In this document: one piece after another, positions 10,013 to 21,659 of the stretch | How the letters are laid out: each line of letters starts with the position of its first letter | Position numbering within the stretch: position 1 is the first letter of the stretch | From: Chelonoidis abingdonii | Taxonomy: Eukaryota > Chordata > Testudines > Testudinidae | DNA: 64,000 bases | NCBI RefSeq assembly: GCF_003597395.2 | Contig: NC_133771.1 | Coordinates: 133,655,957 to 133,719,956, forward strand | Direction: 5' to 3' | The notes under the pieces: model-generated | Seen by the model: only the letters and a program-made list of their open reading frames with translations | What the model was told of the DNA's origin: nothing | The model's database searches: none | Position numbers and translations under genes: made by a program

Positions 10013-10542
10013 AACCCTGGGCTGTTTGATGTGATGTTAGATGCCCCTTCTTGCCTAATTTCCTTGTATGTTTTCATCTCATACCCATCATTCAAATTCC
10101 ACTGCATGATAACCTCATGTCGGCTTCTTGACTCTCCTTACTTAGGGTCTGCACTTGCAATTTTGCCTGTTCTGCTGGTTTGCAAATTTCTGTGTCTTTT
10201 TCTTTTAAAAAAAAAGAAGTCAATTCGCAATATCTCAGCAAATGGTCACACAGCTTTCCATGCTGGCAGCCCACCACCAGTCAACCTAGAATCAAAGGAT
10301 CTCTTATGGGGCCAAAATTGAAATACTGGCCCTTGAACTTCAAGTCTATAACATTTCACGATACTTTTCCATGCCTTTTACATTCTTATGTGAAAGAGGA
10401 ATCTTTTGTAGACTTTACTCTTTTTTTGTAGATAACCAAAGCTTCAAACAGTACTAAGACCCTTATCAAAAATTAGTGTTGTGAAAGGTTGTTAGCTGGA
10501 AACTATTAAAAATATCTAGGGTCTCTGCCTCAGCTACAGTTA

Positions 10543-11689
10543 GTCATAGAGTCATAGAGTTTAAGGCCAAGAGGGACCACTATATCATTTAGTCTGGCCT
10601 TCTATATATCACAGGGCACCAACACCATCCAGCATCCACACACTGAAATTACACCAAAGTATTACAGACAACAGAAGATTAGATTATTATGTGCCAAAGG
10701 CAGAGAGATCGAGGTGCACCAGTGCCTGAGGCCCCTGCCATTTCAGTGAAATGATTAAGTGAGATATAAGCAGATAATCCTGGCAAGTGACTCACACCCA
10801 CACACTGCAGAAGAAGGCAAAAAAAATCCCAGGTCAGTGCCTATCCTTCCTGATCCCACATATGGTGATATTTAGACCCTAAGGATGTGAGCAAGAACCA
10901 TGAGAGAAACTGCTTGGTGCCGCCTCAGAGCCCTGGCCCACCTCATCCAATGTTCCATCTCCAGCTGTGGCCATCCCTGATGCTTCAGAAGAAGGAGGTT
11001 AAGAAACCCTCCCACAATGTATTGTGGGGGCGGGGGGGAGGTATACTTTCCTGACTCCTGCAGGTGGCCAGCTGAAATGCTGAAGCATGAGCTTTTAGGA
11101 ACATAAGACATAAATCAGAAGTGAGCCCCAGGGCTGTTGAATCCTGTCCCCAGCAGTCACAAGTAATCCCATCATACAATTGCACTCATACAGTTGTCCA
11201 GCTCTCTCTTAAAAATAGTTAAGTTGTTCCCCAGTTCATCCTAGTAGCTCTTCTCTGCACCTGTTCCAATTTAAATTAATCTTTCTTGAACTTGGGTGAC
11301 CAGAATTGAACAAAATATTCCAGATGAGGTCATCTGAGTGTGTTGTACGATGGCATTAATTCTCTCTCTTTACCGGCAAATCCTCATCTAATACGTTTTA
11401 GAATCTCACTTGTCTTTTTCACAGAGGCATTGCATTGGTGGCTCATAGTCATCCTGTGATCAATCCACACACCTAGGTTCTCTCTTTCTCTGTTGCTTGC
11501 AACTGATGAACTCGCAGTTTCTAGCAGAAATTATTATTATTATATCCTAAGTGCATGATCTTGCATTTTGTACTCTTGATTTTTCATCCCATTTTTGGCA
11601 CTTTTGTCTTCGAGATCACCAAGAATTTCTTGTCTCATATTCTGACCCTCTTATGCGTTCATGATGCCTTCCAACTTTGTATCAGCAGT
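10543..11689 (-). pseudogene. CR1 LINE, RT C-terminal part and 3' UTR
   Basis: The left edge, TCATAGAGTCATAGAG, is the reverse complement of a CR1 3' terminus; about 670 bp of 3' UTR follow. From about 11215 upward the minus strand reads as decayed ORF2: RATRMNWG, then HLEYFVQFWSPKFKKD (CR1 'HLEYCVQFWSP..KKD'), and near the top edge ADTKLEGI, the end of the RT catalytic box. Stops and frameshifts are numerous, and the segment between the LEYxVQFW block and the UTR is deleted. The same ORF continues beyond the solo LTR inserted at 11690-12682. Confidence 0.88.
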
Positions 11690-12682
11690 TGTCATAAACA
11701 GATAGTAGAAGTTAATAGAACAGAAGTACTTTATATCTCTTTTGACTGTAAAGGGTTAACAAGTTCAGTGAGCCTGGCTGTCACCTGACAGAGAACTAAT
11801 CACGGGGACAGGATACCTTTAAAATTTGGAGGGAGGAGTTTTTGTCGTGTGCTGTTAGTTTTTGATTGTTTCTTTCCGGGTTCTGAGAGTGACCAGAACT
11901 GCAACCAGGTGTTCTCTCCAACCTCCTCCAATACAGGCTCTTATCAGTTCAAAAGAGTGAGTAAGGTAGATAGGCGAGTTAGTTATGTTTGTTTCTTTAT
12001 TTTGCAAATGGCATTTGGCTGGAAGGAGTCAAATTTGTATTTTTTGCTGAAAGGATTTAAATTTGTACTTGAATACTTAGGCTGACGAGGTATTCCCAGT
12101 GCCTATAGCTAAAAACCTGGTACCTAATCCATCTTTCAATTTACAAAGAGATAATTTTTATGTTTTTCTCTCTTTAATTAAAAGTTTCTTGTTTAAACCT
12201 GATTGTTTTTTTTATTCTGGTGTGAGCCCCAGGGACGGGGTCTGGATTGCCCGGGAATTGGTGGGGAGGAAAGGAGGGAAGGGGGAGAGAGAGGCTAAAT
12301 TCTCTCTGTGTTAGGATTACTGTCTCTCTCAGGGAGAGTCTGGGAGGGGGAGAGAGAAGGAGGGGGGAAGGTGCATTTTCCTCTCTGTTTAAGATTCAAG
12401 GAGTTTGAATCACAGTGATCTTCCAGGGTAATCCAGGGAGGGGAAGCCCGGGAGAGGCAACGGTGGGGGAAAGGGTTTACTTTCCTTGTGGTAAGATCCA
12501 GAGGTCTGGGTCTTGGGGGGGCCCGGGCAAGGTTTTGGGGGGACCAGAGTGTACCAGGCACTGGAATTCCTGGTTGGTGGCAGCACTACAGGTTCTAAGC
12601 TGGTAATTAAGCTTAGAGGAATTCATGCTGGTACCCCATCTTTTGGACACTAAAGTTCAGGGTGGGGAATTATACCATGACA
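11690..12682 (+). mobile_element. Solo LTR, 993 bp, inserted in CR1
   Basis: It starts TGTCATAAACAG and ends ACCATGACA, giving TG...CA ends with a short inverted repeat. Flanks are GCAGT (11685-11689) and GCAGC (12683-12687), a 5-bp duplication with one change. ATTAAA at 12177-12182 is a candidate polyadenylation signal and supports plus orientation. There is no gag, pol or env and no partner LTR nearby, so this is a solo LTR left by recombination. A second copy lies at 30357-31380. It is an LTR of the retrovirus/Gypsy type; the 5-bp duplication does not decide the class. Confidence 0.85.
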
Positions 12683-12905
12683 GCAGCAAATTTCATTAGC
12701 ATGCTCCTTCTTCTTGTGCCAAGGTAATTAATAAAAATATTGAATAAGATTGGTCCCAAGCCCGATTCTTCAGGAACTCCACCTTAATAATAAGGTCACT
12801 TTCCTGGTACCACTAATTGTGTCTGCATTCAGTGGAGTTGTATACAGGAAAAACTTCTGTTTGAACCACTTCCTCATTTTCTCCACATTGTCCCCAAACC
12901 TTAAT
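12683..12905 (-). pseudogene. CR1 LINE, RT core upstream of LTR insertion
   Basis: The minus strand reads GVPEESGLGPILFNIFINYL, a clear copy of the CR1 RT motif 'GVPQGSVLGPLLFNIFINDL', then MLMKFA at the LTR junction. Joined in thought to the ADTK beyond the LTR, the interrupted box is the RT catalytic FADD segment (here F-A-A-D). The upper boundary is uncertain. This is one element with the fragment at 10543-11689. Confidence 0.88.
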
Positions 12906-13079
12906 TCAGGTAGTGCTCTCAGACCCTCCACACTTACTGTTCTGTTTAGGTATAATTCAGGAATCTGGAATTACTGTGAAAATTCTACCAGTCCTGATTT
13001 CATGTACTTTTCTTCTTTTTAGGGCACAGAGAGCTTGTACTTAACACTTGCATTATTTTTATTTAAATATTATGTAACC

Positions 13080-16000
13080 CTAGCAGCAGCAGATACAGCT
13101 TGGTGTTGGCAGTAGCCTTATAGCTCCTTGTCCTCCAGAACCTTGCTTTCCAAAATGGTCTTTGATCTTTGTAGCTACACCCACATCCCTCCACACTGGG
13201 GTTGGAGAAAGGTCACATTAAGATACCTTTCCTTTCTCCTAATTCAGGTACACTCCAGCTACTCTACTCTACACCTGACACCACACACCCAGGGGCTAAC
13301 CCAGCAGCCAGGAATCATTGGAGGTGTAGGGGATCCTGATCCCTTATGCCAGTGGCTGGTGTTGGGGTGTACTTGCTTAGTAGTGGTGGCATCTCAGTGT
13401 CAACCAATGCTTATGGCATAGACAGGATGTGGCTTCTGTAGTGAAGGCTAAGATCACACTTTCATTATAAATCACTATTTTCAGATATTGCTTCAAGCTG
13501 ATACAGTTGCATGATAAATATTGGTATAGTTAATAGCATCAACTTCTCCCTTAACATTGCTATGAAACAAAATAAAAAATGAAGTCCAGTGTATAGCTCT
13601 CAGAAAGGTACAATGAGGGTCATCATTTCAAAATTGGCTGCCTAAATAGTACTTGCAAAAACTGTGTAAAGAATAACTGCACATGTGTGAGGAAGGTGGC
13701 ACTTCTATGCAAAACATGCACTTGCATTCCTAATTACCAATGGTGAGACCATCCTGTCACTCTCCACAGTGAGAACTCTGTCTGGATCTCCACCCTCTCA
13801 CAAGGAAGTGGAACTCGGCCAACTCTGGAGCACCATTTTTCTTTGGGTCTGGTGTTTACATTGCTGGAAGAAGTGAACAGACTGGGATTGGGACCCTGGG
13901 GATTTTATATCATCTTCCCTCCAGTCACACAGAGTATCCCAGGAAAAGCAGCCTGGGACTGCTACTTTTTTCTGTGGCATCCCTCATTCCAGGAACAGTT
14001 GGAGCCAGGGGCAGCCAGGTAGCACACCGCTACCAGGCATTGCAGTCTGGGGCAGCCAGAGGCCAGAACAGTGCACAGCAGCTCCTATGTGAGATGGCCT
14101 TGTCTGGCTGTGTGCTGATCCCTGGGGGTTCTCCAGGTTTGGGGGTAGCTCTAATGGCCCAGTCCTTAGGGGACAAATCTCGCTTAACCTTGAGGTAGAA
14201 CAATAAGGGGGGGAAATTCCCAGGGCGGACCTCTGTGGACATCTCCTTCTTATTATCTCCTTCCCGTGGAATGGGGCAATTTGGCCTTTGAACTGTGTGT
14301 GCAAATGCATATATACATATGCCAATAGGTCTTGTGGGGGCATTTTTTAAATTGTTAATTTTAGTCACTGGCAGCTTAATCCTGACTATTTTAAGAGAAA
14401 AATGCCTGCATATTATGTTTTTTGGGTTGCTTTTGGGCTTTTTCATTTTGTTTGTTTGTTTGTTTGTTTGTTTGTTTGTTTGTTTGTTTAAAGCTAAAAA
14501 ACCACCCCACCCTAACACTTTCCTATTTAAAAGAAATCTATTTAAGATAATAAATGTAAGGGATTTTTTTTTTCAGGGATGAGTTTCCAAATCTGTACAA
14601 TTGGGAATTGATTCTGAAATCACAAACAAACCTAGGCTAAGGTGATTATTCATACTGAATTTTAAGGAATGTTCTTTACTTCTTGCCTCATCTCCTATGA
14701 TCCATTCCAGTAAAGTGCTACTAAGAACCATATAAGCAGTACATTTTCAAGCACTGCTCATGCAAACCATGACACAGTCTGAGACAAATGTATGAACTTG
14801 TACCTACAGCAAAGGACATCTGGTTTGAAAAAGACAAAGCGAGTGCCACAATTTCTTTTCCTTCTTTCCAGATTAGCTGAAAATAGGAATGAAAATTACA
14901 TACAGCTCTGATGTCCAGGACTAGAAAATTCAGTTCTGGACTAATGATGTGTTTAAGGGCTAGAAACACTTGCTATATCCTATTGGATGGCTAGGAATTC
15001 CAGCTTTCCAGAAAGAGGTATAGCATCTCTGAGCACCCCCAGCAAATCACAAGATCCTGGAGATTACAATTGCAAAACTGAAGCCAGTGCTTTGTAAATA
15101 AGGCAACTAGAATGTAGGGTACTTAAAAATAAAACAAATACAACTATAAAACTCCAAAATATGTTCTGAAATATCATCTCAGAATGGGTCCTAATGTAAA
15201 TACGTGATAACGTGTATTGTATAAAGGTTTCTTTGTATTCATAACAAGGTGCAGAGCACATTCTTGGTACTATGTTAATAAATAATGATAACAACACACT
15301 CATGGCTTCAGCACATGTGGGTAATGCAGCCAGCACAACCTAATACCGATAAAATTTTATATCTCCACATGCCATCCTGTATTCTCTCTATCCACATACT
15401 GTACACATTACGTATTATGTCAACATTTCTACACTACTACTAAAACATTGATCAGGTCACTGTACATTTAAAAATTTCTGACATCTGGAAATCTTAAACT
15501 CCTATGGGATGAAATGTAAAAAAGGGCTTCAGAAATTCAGAAAGAAGTGGCTTACAGAAAAAAAATCTGACTGGAAAATAATCCATAGAAATTGCAAAGT
15601 GTCAGTGGAAAGTAAAATGAGTTAATGTGAAAAACACAGAGAAAGCATTTGGGTTTTCAAAAATGGGAACTTAGTGATCACATTGAAAAACCATGCACAC
15701 TATAGGCAAAGGACAAAAACCGTATGACTTTAATTTATAAATTACACAATGTTTTGACCGGCAAATGTTCATTATATTGATAGCAGCTTCTGTTCCGCTT
15801 CACCCTCTTCCTGTCCACTCTCTCCGTTGCATTCCAGGAAAGATTTGAAACATTTTAATCTATCCAAAACCATGGACTGACTAGTCTGAAAATGAAAGAT
15901 GTTTGCTTTTACGCTATGTCTTTTTCAGATCATTTATATTACTGTTTCAGGTTTTAGATTTCAGGCTTTGCTGTCTGAAGTTGATCTTTTCTGTGGTCTG

Positions 16001-16880
16001 GGCAAGGTTCATGGAATGATGTGTTTTCATCAGGCTATGTCTAGTTCTGCCAGCTGAAAATATTACTGCGTATTACAGCACTCCACAAAGTACCATTTTC
16101 TCTCCTCTCACTAAATCTATCTTCAAATACTGTAGGAGGCTTAAGGTGTGTTTGTAAAGTGACAGTACCAGTTCCATAGTTTCCAGTGCAGTGTAACCCC
16201 ATACGTGTAAAAAAGAATACCCATGCTTAAAGTTAAGGAGGTTTTATGGAAAACAGATCAAATGGTTAATGGATCTGACTTTTGAACAAAGAAAAGGGAA
16301 AAGGAAATGTGACACAGTAATTGAAACCAAACTGTCCAACAGTTCAGATGAAACATGATAAAAGAAATTACTTAGGAACATAGAATTTGCCATACCAGAT
16401 CTGATCATCTGTCCATCAAATCGGGAGCCATGCTCTGACAATAGTTATTACCTATTATTTTGGAGTAAGCTAAAAATACCCATAAGGCATCTATCTCTTT
16501 CAGACTGGGACAGGATATTTATCTATAACCTTCACAGCTTTCCACAGATTGTTGGCACACAGTCTATAATAATTAATAATGGGGTAAAATTCTTTAATGA
16601 TTCCGGAAGCAAAGATTTTATGCCCTGAAATATGAATTCATTCCTAGTTAGGCATGGTGTTGCTACTAATATTACTAGTCAAAAATTGTCCAATCTATTT
16701 GCAGTTCCATAGCATAAAAGAAATCATGCATCTGATAAGCAAATTAAATCATTGCCTCCCTATCTGCCAGCTAGTATCCAGGGATGGATAGGCTAATTTT
16801 CTTCAGCCCAGACCTATAAAAATTTGTATTTTGACATTCATGTAACCAATGGTGAAAAACAGAATAAAAACCAAGACAAA
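13080..16880. other. Gene-free stretch
   Basis: No host exon or RNA gene seen. The only distinct feature is the (TTTG)n array, which also explains a 162-codon minus-strand open frame rich in K, N, Q and T. The 13.1-14.2 kb part is somewhat GC-richer but shows no recognisable domain. Confidence 0.5.
14447..14489. repeat. (TTTG)n microsatellite
   Basis: About ten near-perfect tetranucleotide units. Confidence 0.95.
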
Positions 16881-16881
16881 G

Positions 16882-17103
16882 GGCCATATTTTCAAAGGTA
16901 TTTAGGAGCTTAAACCTCAGATAGGTGCCTAATGGGATTTCCAAAAGAACCTAGGTGAGTTAGGCATCTCAACCCAGATCTGAGTGATATCTCTTAGCAA
17001 AATCAATGGCAGTTTGTTGCCTAGCCTGCTGAGGTGCTTTTGAAAATTCCACTAAGCACGTAACTGCATCTTTATGTGCCTAAATACCTTTCAAAATCTG
17101 ACC
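16882..17103. mobile_element. Palindromic MITE (AAAGGTATTTAGG termini)
   Basis: The left end, GGCCATATTTTCAAAGG TATTTAGG, is matched by the inverted right end, which reads GGTCAGATTTTGAAAGG TATTTAGG on the minus strand. The interior keeps pairing segments (for example 'ggtgcctaatgggattt' with 'aattccactaagcac'). It is about 220 bp and non-coding. The duplication is not clear, so the superfamily is open. Many related palindromes occur in turtle DNA. Confidence 0.65.
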
Positions 17104-17129
17104 ATAAGAGTGAAATTCTCTTCTGGCTA

Positions 17130-17345
17130 CATTGTTATAACAATACTTGGTATTTTTCTAAAACACTGTACAGACAATAACTAAACTTCAAGGCCATGTA
17201 AGATAGGTGAGTAAATATTATCCATATTTTACAGATAAGAAAGCCAAGACAGAAAGATGCAATGACTTATTCAAGGACATACTAAGTCACTGGCAGTGCT
17301 AAGGGAAGAATATAGGGCTCCTGACTCCTCAAATTATGCCTATTC
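17130..17345 (-). repeat. MIR-type SINE
   Basis: The plus strand reads 'attatccatattttacagat' and then, with gaps, an equivalent of 'gaggcacagagaggttaagtgacttgcccaagg'. That is the reverse complement of the MIR core. The tRNA-like end lies to the right. It is an ancient amniote SINE, well decayed. Confidence 0.75.
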
Positions 17346-17349
17346 CTCC

Positions 17350-20300
17350 ATACTACATTACACAGAGCAGGAATGGTTGCTTCAATACTTCTGTGCCTCG
17401 GTTCAGGGCACTGGATCCATAGAAATGTGCCCTCAGGAGCCCCACACCAACAGGACTCACCGCTCCATCGTGTTTAAGGACAGTGCAGATTTCCACTTGG
17501 TGGCATGAAGGCAGTATGCAGTGCTACTTCTCACTCATCATCCCTCCACTCATAGGGAATGTGGGATATAAGTGGTGAGGAGAGTCTTGGCCAGGCTCCC
17601 TCACATGGGTGAAATTTCACCCATGATGTGGTCTTTTTAATAAAGTTTAGCACATATGGTATGTTTTCACTGAGCACTACACAAACTAATTAATCCTTAG
17701 TGAGGTAGGTATTGATTATCCACATTGCACATAGATGTTTAGTGCCATTCTTGCCAGATTAAATGGAGGAACTCATGTCTCAGACATAAGACTAGCTCTG
17801 AGGTAGTTCACATTTAAAGGAAACCAGCAGTGATTTTTGCTATAGCGTCTTGGATGATGAAAGAAACATTCACAAGGAAACTAATAACAAAAAAACGGTA
17901 TTTTAAAAATACCTAGCAATGGTTCAAACACTCAGTTCCATTGAATCAGGAAGCTGTATAATCCTTGGTGGTAGCCGTTTTGCTGGTAATTCCAGCAGGA
18001 TGTGCAGCCAGATGACATATCTGAAAACAGGAGGATTAGATCTGCAGCTGGTCATGAACAGTGGCCGATTTGCACTGTATGGATAGCTACATTCTGTATA
18101 TTAATCAAGATCTTTAAAAATCTCTTACTGTTCTCCAGAGCTCTCATGCAGCTTCCTGTGTCAGATCTTTGCCTTGATAACTATTATCAGGCTTACAATA
18201 TGACTTCCTGCTTTAATTCATATCTCAAGGGTTTTTATACTGTATATATATATATACACAGTTACATAAATTTGAAAGAATCAACAATAACAGTAATCTC
18301 TTTTTAGTGATTTAGGCCTCTATTCTGGAAAACAATCTTGTGCTTAACTTTAAGCATATGCTTACATCATATGACTTCAATTAAGCATGTTCAAATTTAT
18401 AAAACAAAACCCATGAACCTGTTTGAAAACATATTATCAATGCCTTTAATATAGTTCTGTGGTGAATGCCACCTATCTTACTTTATATTTTTGGACTAGT
18501 ACGTAACAGCTGGTCCCAATCCTACTGAAGCCCAAAATATGAGTCTTTTAGTGTGAATGACAAAAAAGGGGCCCTGGTAAAAGTTTGAATGTGGGTCAGT
18601 AATTGTGTTACTGCTCAATTAGATTTTGCATTTCCCAACTGCACTATTCAATGTAGGCAATAACAAGAATACTGAAACGTTAATAGAGTGATAAATCAAA
18701 TTTTCAACACCATTTTTGTGTAGGATGTGAATGCCATTCATCTCAATAAGAAATTCTGTTCAACTAAGTCCTGAATTTGCTAAAATTTAAGTCACTCAAT
18801 TTACTTAGTACAGTCTGAATAAAGATATATTAATAATGAATTAATTACCTCTGAGGCACAGGAACTCTATCCAGCAACCTCAGCCAGATGTCAGGTGTTT
18901 CTGCTCTCAATACTGGCTTTAAATATTGTGATCAGCCTGTCAAGTGGGAGAGGGAGCTGTAAAAATTCACGTGCTAGAAAATGCAGGTCACTGTAAATAC
19001 ATGTGTGGCAAATACAAAGCCATATGCGTGAAAGGTTATTGTTCATTGCTTTTGCTAGGCCAAAAAACTTTTTTTCTTTGTTTGTTATGTCCTACACTAA
19101 TCCTGAAATGTGCAAGTCTCATGCTCTGATAAAGCCTTTTGGGTAAAAGGGATGTGTACAAGGATCTGGTTCTTAAAGAGCTTAGAAGGAATGGTTTGTT
19201 CTTTTTGAATAAGAGTAACTGAATAATTCATGATACTATCCAAAGAGCAAAGCGGCTGATATTGCAATGACTGATGCATTGTTACAGCTAGCTTCCCTAA
19301 TTGTTTGTTTATTGTTGTTGTGTGTTTGCTTATGAAATGATATGGCTAGTGTGTTAAGGAGCTGCTGTTTAATGGGAACACTTGCAGCATGGAATTTCTA
19401 AAAGTAGAAGCAAGCCCCAAAACCAAGGTGTCTTACACCATGGAGGGTATTGTGAAATTTGACCTTAGGCCTGTCATGTGGGGGAAAAAGCAGATTAGTA
19501 ACTAGATGGTTGTGGTGTGATTGGTTAAACAAAACCACGTGCTGTTACTAAGGGAATTTTTGTATTAAAGAATTTAGCCAACTCCCCTTTTCTTTCACAG
19601 CAGGTGTTAGTTAACTGTTAACGTTTTGAATGGAGAGAAACAATTTCGTTATTTTAGGCAAGGAGATGTTGGATTATCTTCTACCACACTATAAAGAAGT
19701 CTGATCTGTGCAATTAGAGAGAGGCCTGTTTTAGGAGAGCTTTAGAAATGAGCTCCAAGACAGGATTTTTAATGCTTGTGTGTGGTGTAAATTAGCAGCT
19801 AACTTGTAAAAACTGGGCAGTAACAGTTTATTATGTATTTTAAGTTTACTATATCTATTTTACTTTTTATTTATTAAATTAAAGTGGAGAATTTATATAA
19901 TCCTCCTGTTTTTTTAATGGGATAGCCAAACCTCTCACATCACCTTGACAGCAAACACAGTAGGAGGTGAAATATACAGTAGTGAGTTAAATTTATTCTT
20001 GATGTTACCCTATTGAGATCAGCGGAGTTACCCTGGAGTTACAATGAAATTTGGTGCTCTTGTTTGCATTTGATAGATGAAATTACTGGCACAAACTGTG
20101 AAGAGCCCAATTCTTCTCTTACTGATGTCAAAAGCAAAGTTGTCATTAACTTCAAAGGGGGAGGATGAGGCCTCAAATGCTAAGAATATATCTTGAAATA
20201 TTAAATATTTCAATTTGACTGAGACGAGTTTAAGTTCCTAAACTCTGGACGGGGACATGGCCCAAGTTATACCTACACCTTGCCCCTTTAGTGCAGTCCT

Positions 20301-21470
20301 GTGCTCTCGGTGAAATGCAAAAAAAGTTTTGGTTGACACAAAACGAAATGTTTTGTTTCACTTTTGAAATTTTAAAAATATTTCAAGTGTTTGTTTTTTC
20401 AGTAAAATTGAACCATTTGAAAAAATAAAACCTTTTTGAGATTTCTGAAAAAAAACCACCTTTTTTGATTGAAACAATTCACCAAAATCCACCCAAATTC
20501 ATGCATTTTCATTCAACCCAAATCTGCATTTTTTTGTGAAAAAAGGCTTCACATGAAAAATGTCCCTCGGTTGCAATTGCGAAGCTCTTCAGCCATGCAA
20601 GAAGTGCATGGATAGTTCACTGTAACTTTTGGTTTATGTATTCCCAATTAGTACTCTAAAGACAAGGAATAAAACTAATCGAATTCTTTATGGTTTGAGC
20701 CTCCAGGGCAGTTACACATAGTTTAATTTAATTTAATTTAATGGAGGACTGTGAATGCTACAATGAATGATAAAATTAAAAATTTTATTTAAAATAAAGT
20801 GGTTAAAGCAAACAGGAACTGCAATATAACCACACATTGTGCTGATACTCACATTCTAAGATGAAATGTTGCATCCAGGGGTGATCAGCCCCTTGATGGG
20901 AAGAAAAGGTATCATCCTTTCTCTAGCAGTACCTTGATGGTGGATGGGCATTCCTAATCTAAACTTAGCATGCTACCCTTGGTATAGTCAATTATAATAA
21001 AATCCATTAACTAACTAACATTAAATCCACATTTTACTTTATCTATATTTCCGCTGTCATAATTAAATATTTTTTCATTGGCTATGTACTATAAAGCATC
21101 ACATTACTAAATATCTGCATAAATGCCACACCAATAACTTTGAATAGCAATAGAATTTCCCAAAACATTAACATTTTATCTAAAACATTTATAAAAACCA
21201 GTTAGGAGTAAAACATGTTTACAACGTGACCTGGGGTGATGCTATAACTTATCTCTAACTTGCTTCTGAATTGTCTCACTTCACTTCATTTATATTTTAC
21301 CAGGCCTTGCTTGACTATTGTCAGACCTATTCTTAGGCAATAAAATTTTGGGCCTACTTACATTTCAACACATTTCTATATAACATAGCCAAGCATCATC
21401 TCTCTAGGTTACATTGCCAATGGACTGGAGTGGCTTACATCAGAGTATGGCTCATTACATATATATATTA
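17350..21470. other. Gene-free AT-rich stretch
   Basis: No exon found. Weak signals: a MIR-like block about 17.64-17.78 kb; a possible LTR about 19.45-19.94 kb (TGTGA...TCACA ends, no matching duplication); an A/T-rich repeat at 20.3-20.57 kb with alternating GAAATTTT and AAATGTTTTG motifs, like one at 55.1-55.4 kb; and (TTTAA)n at 20721-20742. Confidence 0.45.
20721..20742. repeat. (TTTAA)n short tandem repeat
   Basis: Four pentanucleotide units. Confidence 0.85.
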
Positions 21471-21658
21471 CACCTCTACCCTGATAAAACGCTGTCCTCG
21501 GGAGCCAAAAAATCTTACCATGTTATAGATGAAACCATGTTATATTGAATTTGCTTTGATCTTCTGAAGCACGCAGTCCTGCCCCTCAAGAGTGCTACTT
21601 TACTGCGTTATATCCAAATTCATGTTATATCGGGTCGTGTTACATTGGGGTAGAGGTG
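21471..21658. mobile_element. MITE with CACCTCTACCC termini
   Basis: A 188-bp element starts CACCTCTACCCTGAT and ends in the inverted complement, GGGGTAGAGGTG. Inside, GTTATA(T) motifs recur (GTTATAGATG, GTTATATTG, GTTATATCC, GTTATATCG). It inserted into a TA-rich microsatellite, so the duplication cannot be read. I recognise it as a common turtle MITE but am unsure of its superfamily. Confidence 0.7.
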
Positions 21659-21659
21659 T

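Noticed and set aside
14447..14489. Short-unit arrays as a CRISPR array
   Set aside because: They are simple microsatellites without spacers; the window is vertebrate DNA.
14030..14518. A 162-codon minus-strand open frame beginning with an N-Q-T-K run
   Set aside because: The N-terminus is the translated (TTTG)n microsatellite; the rest has no recognisable domain or splice context.
19451..19939. Possible third LTR with TGTGA...TCACA ends and a late ATTAAA
   Set aside because: The flanking five bases (GGTAT and TCACC) do not match and no second copy is in the window; not enough to list as an element.
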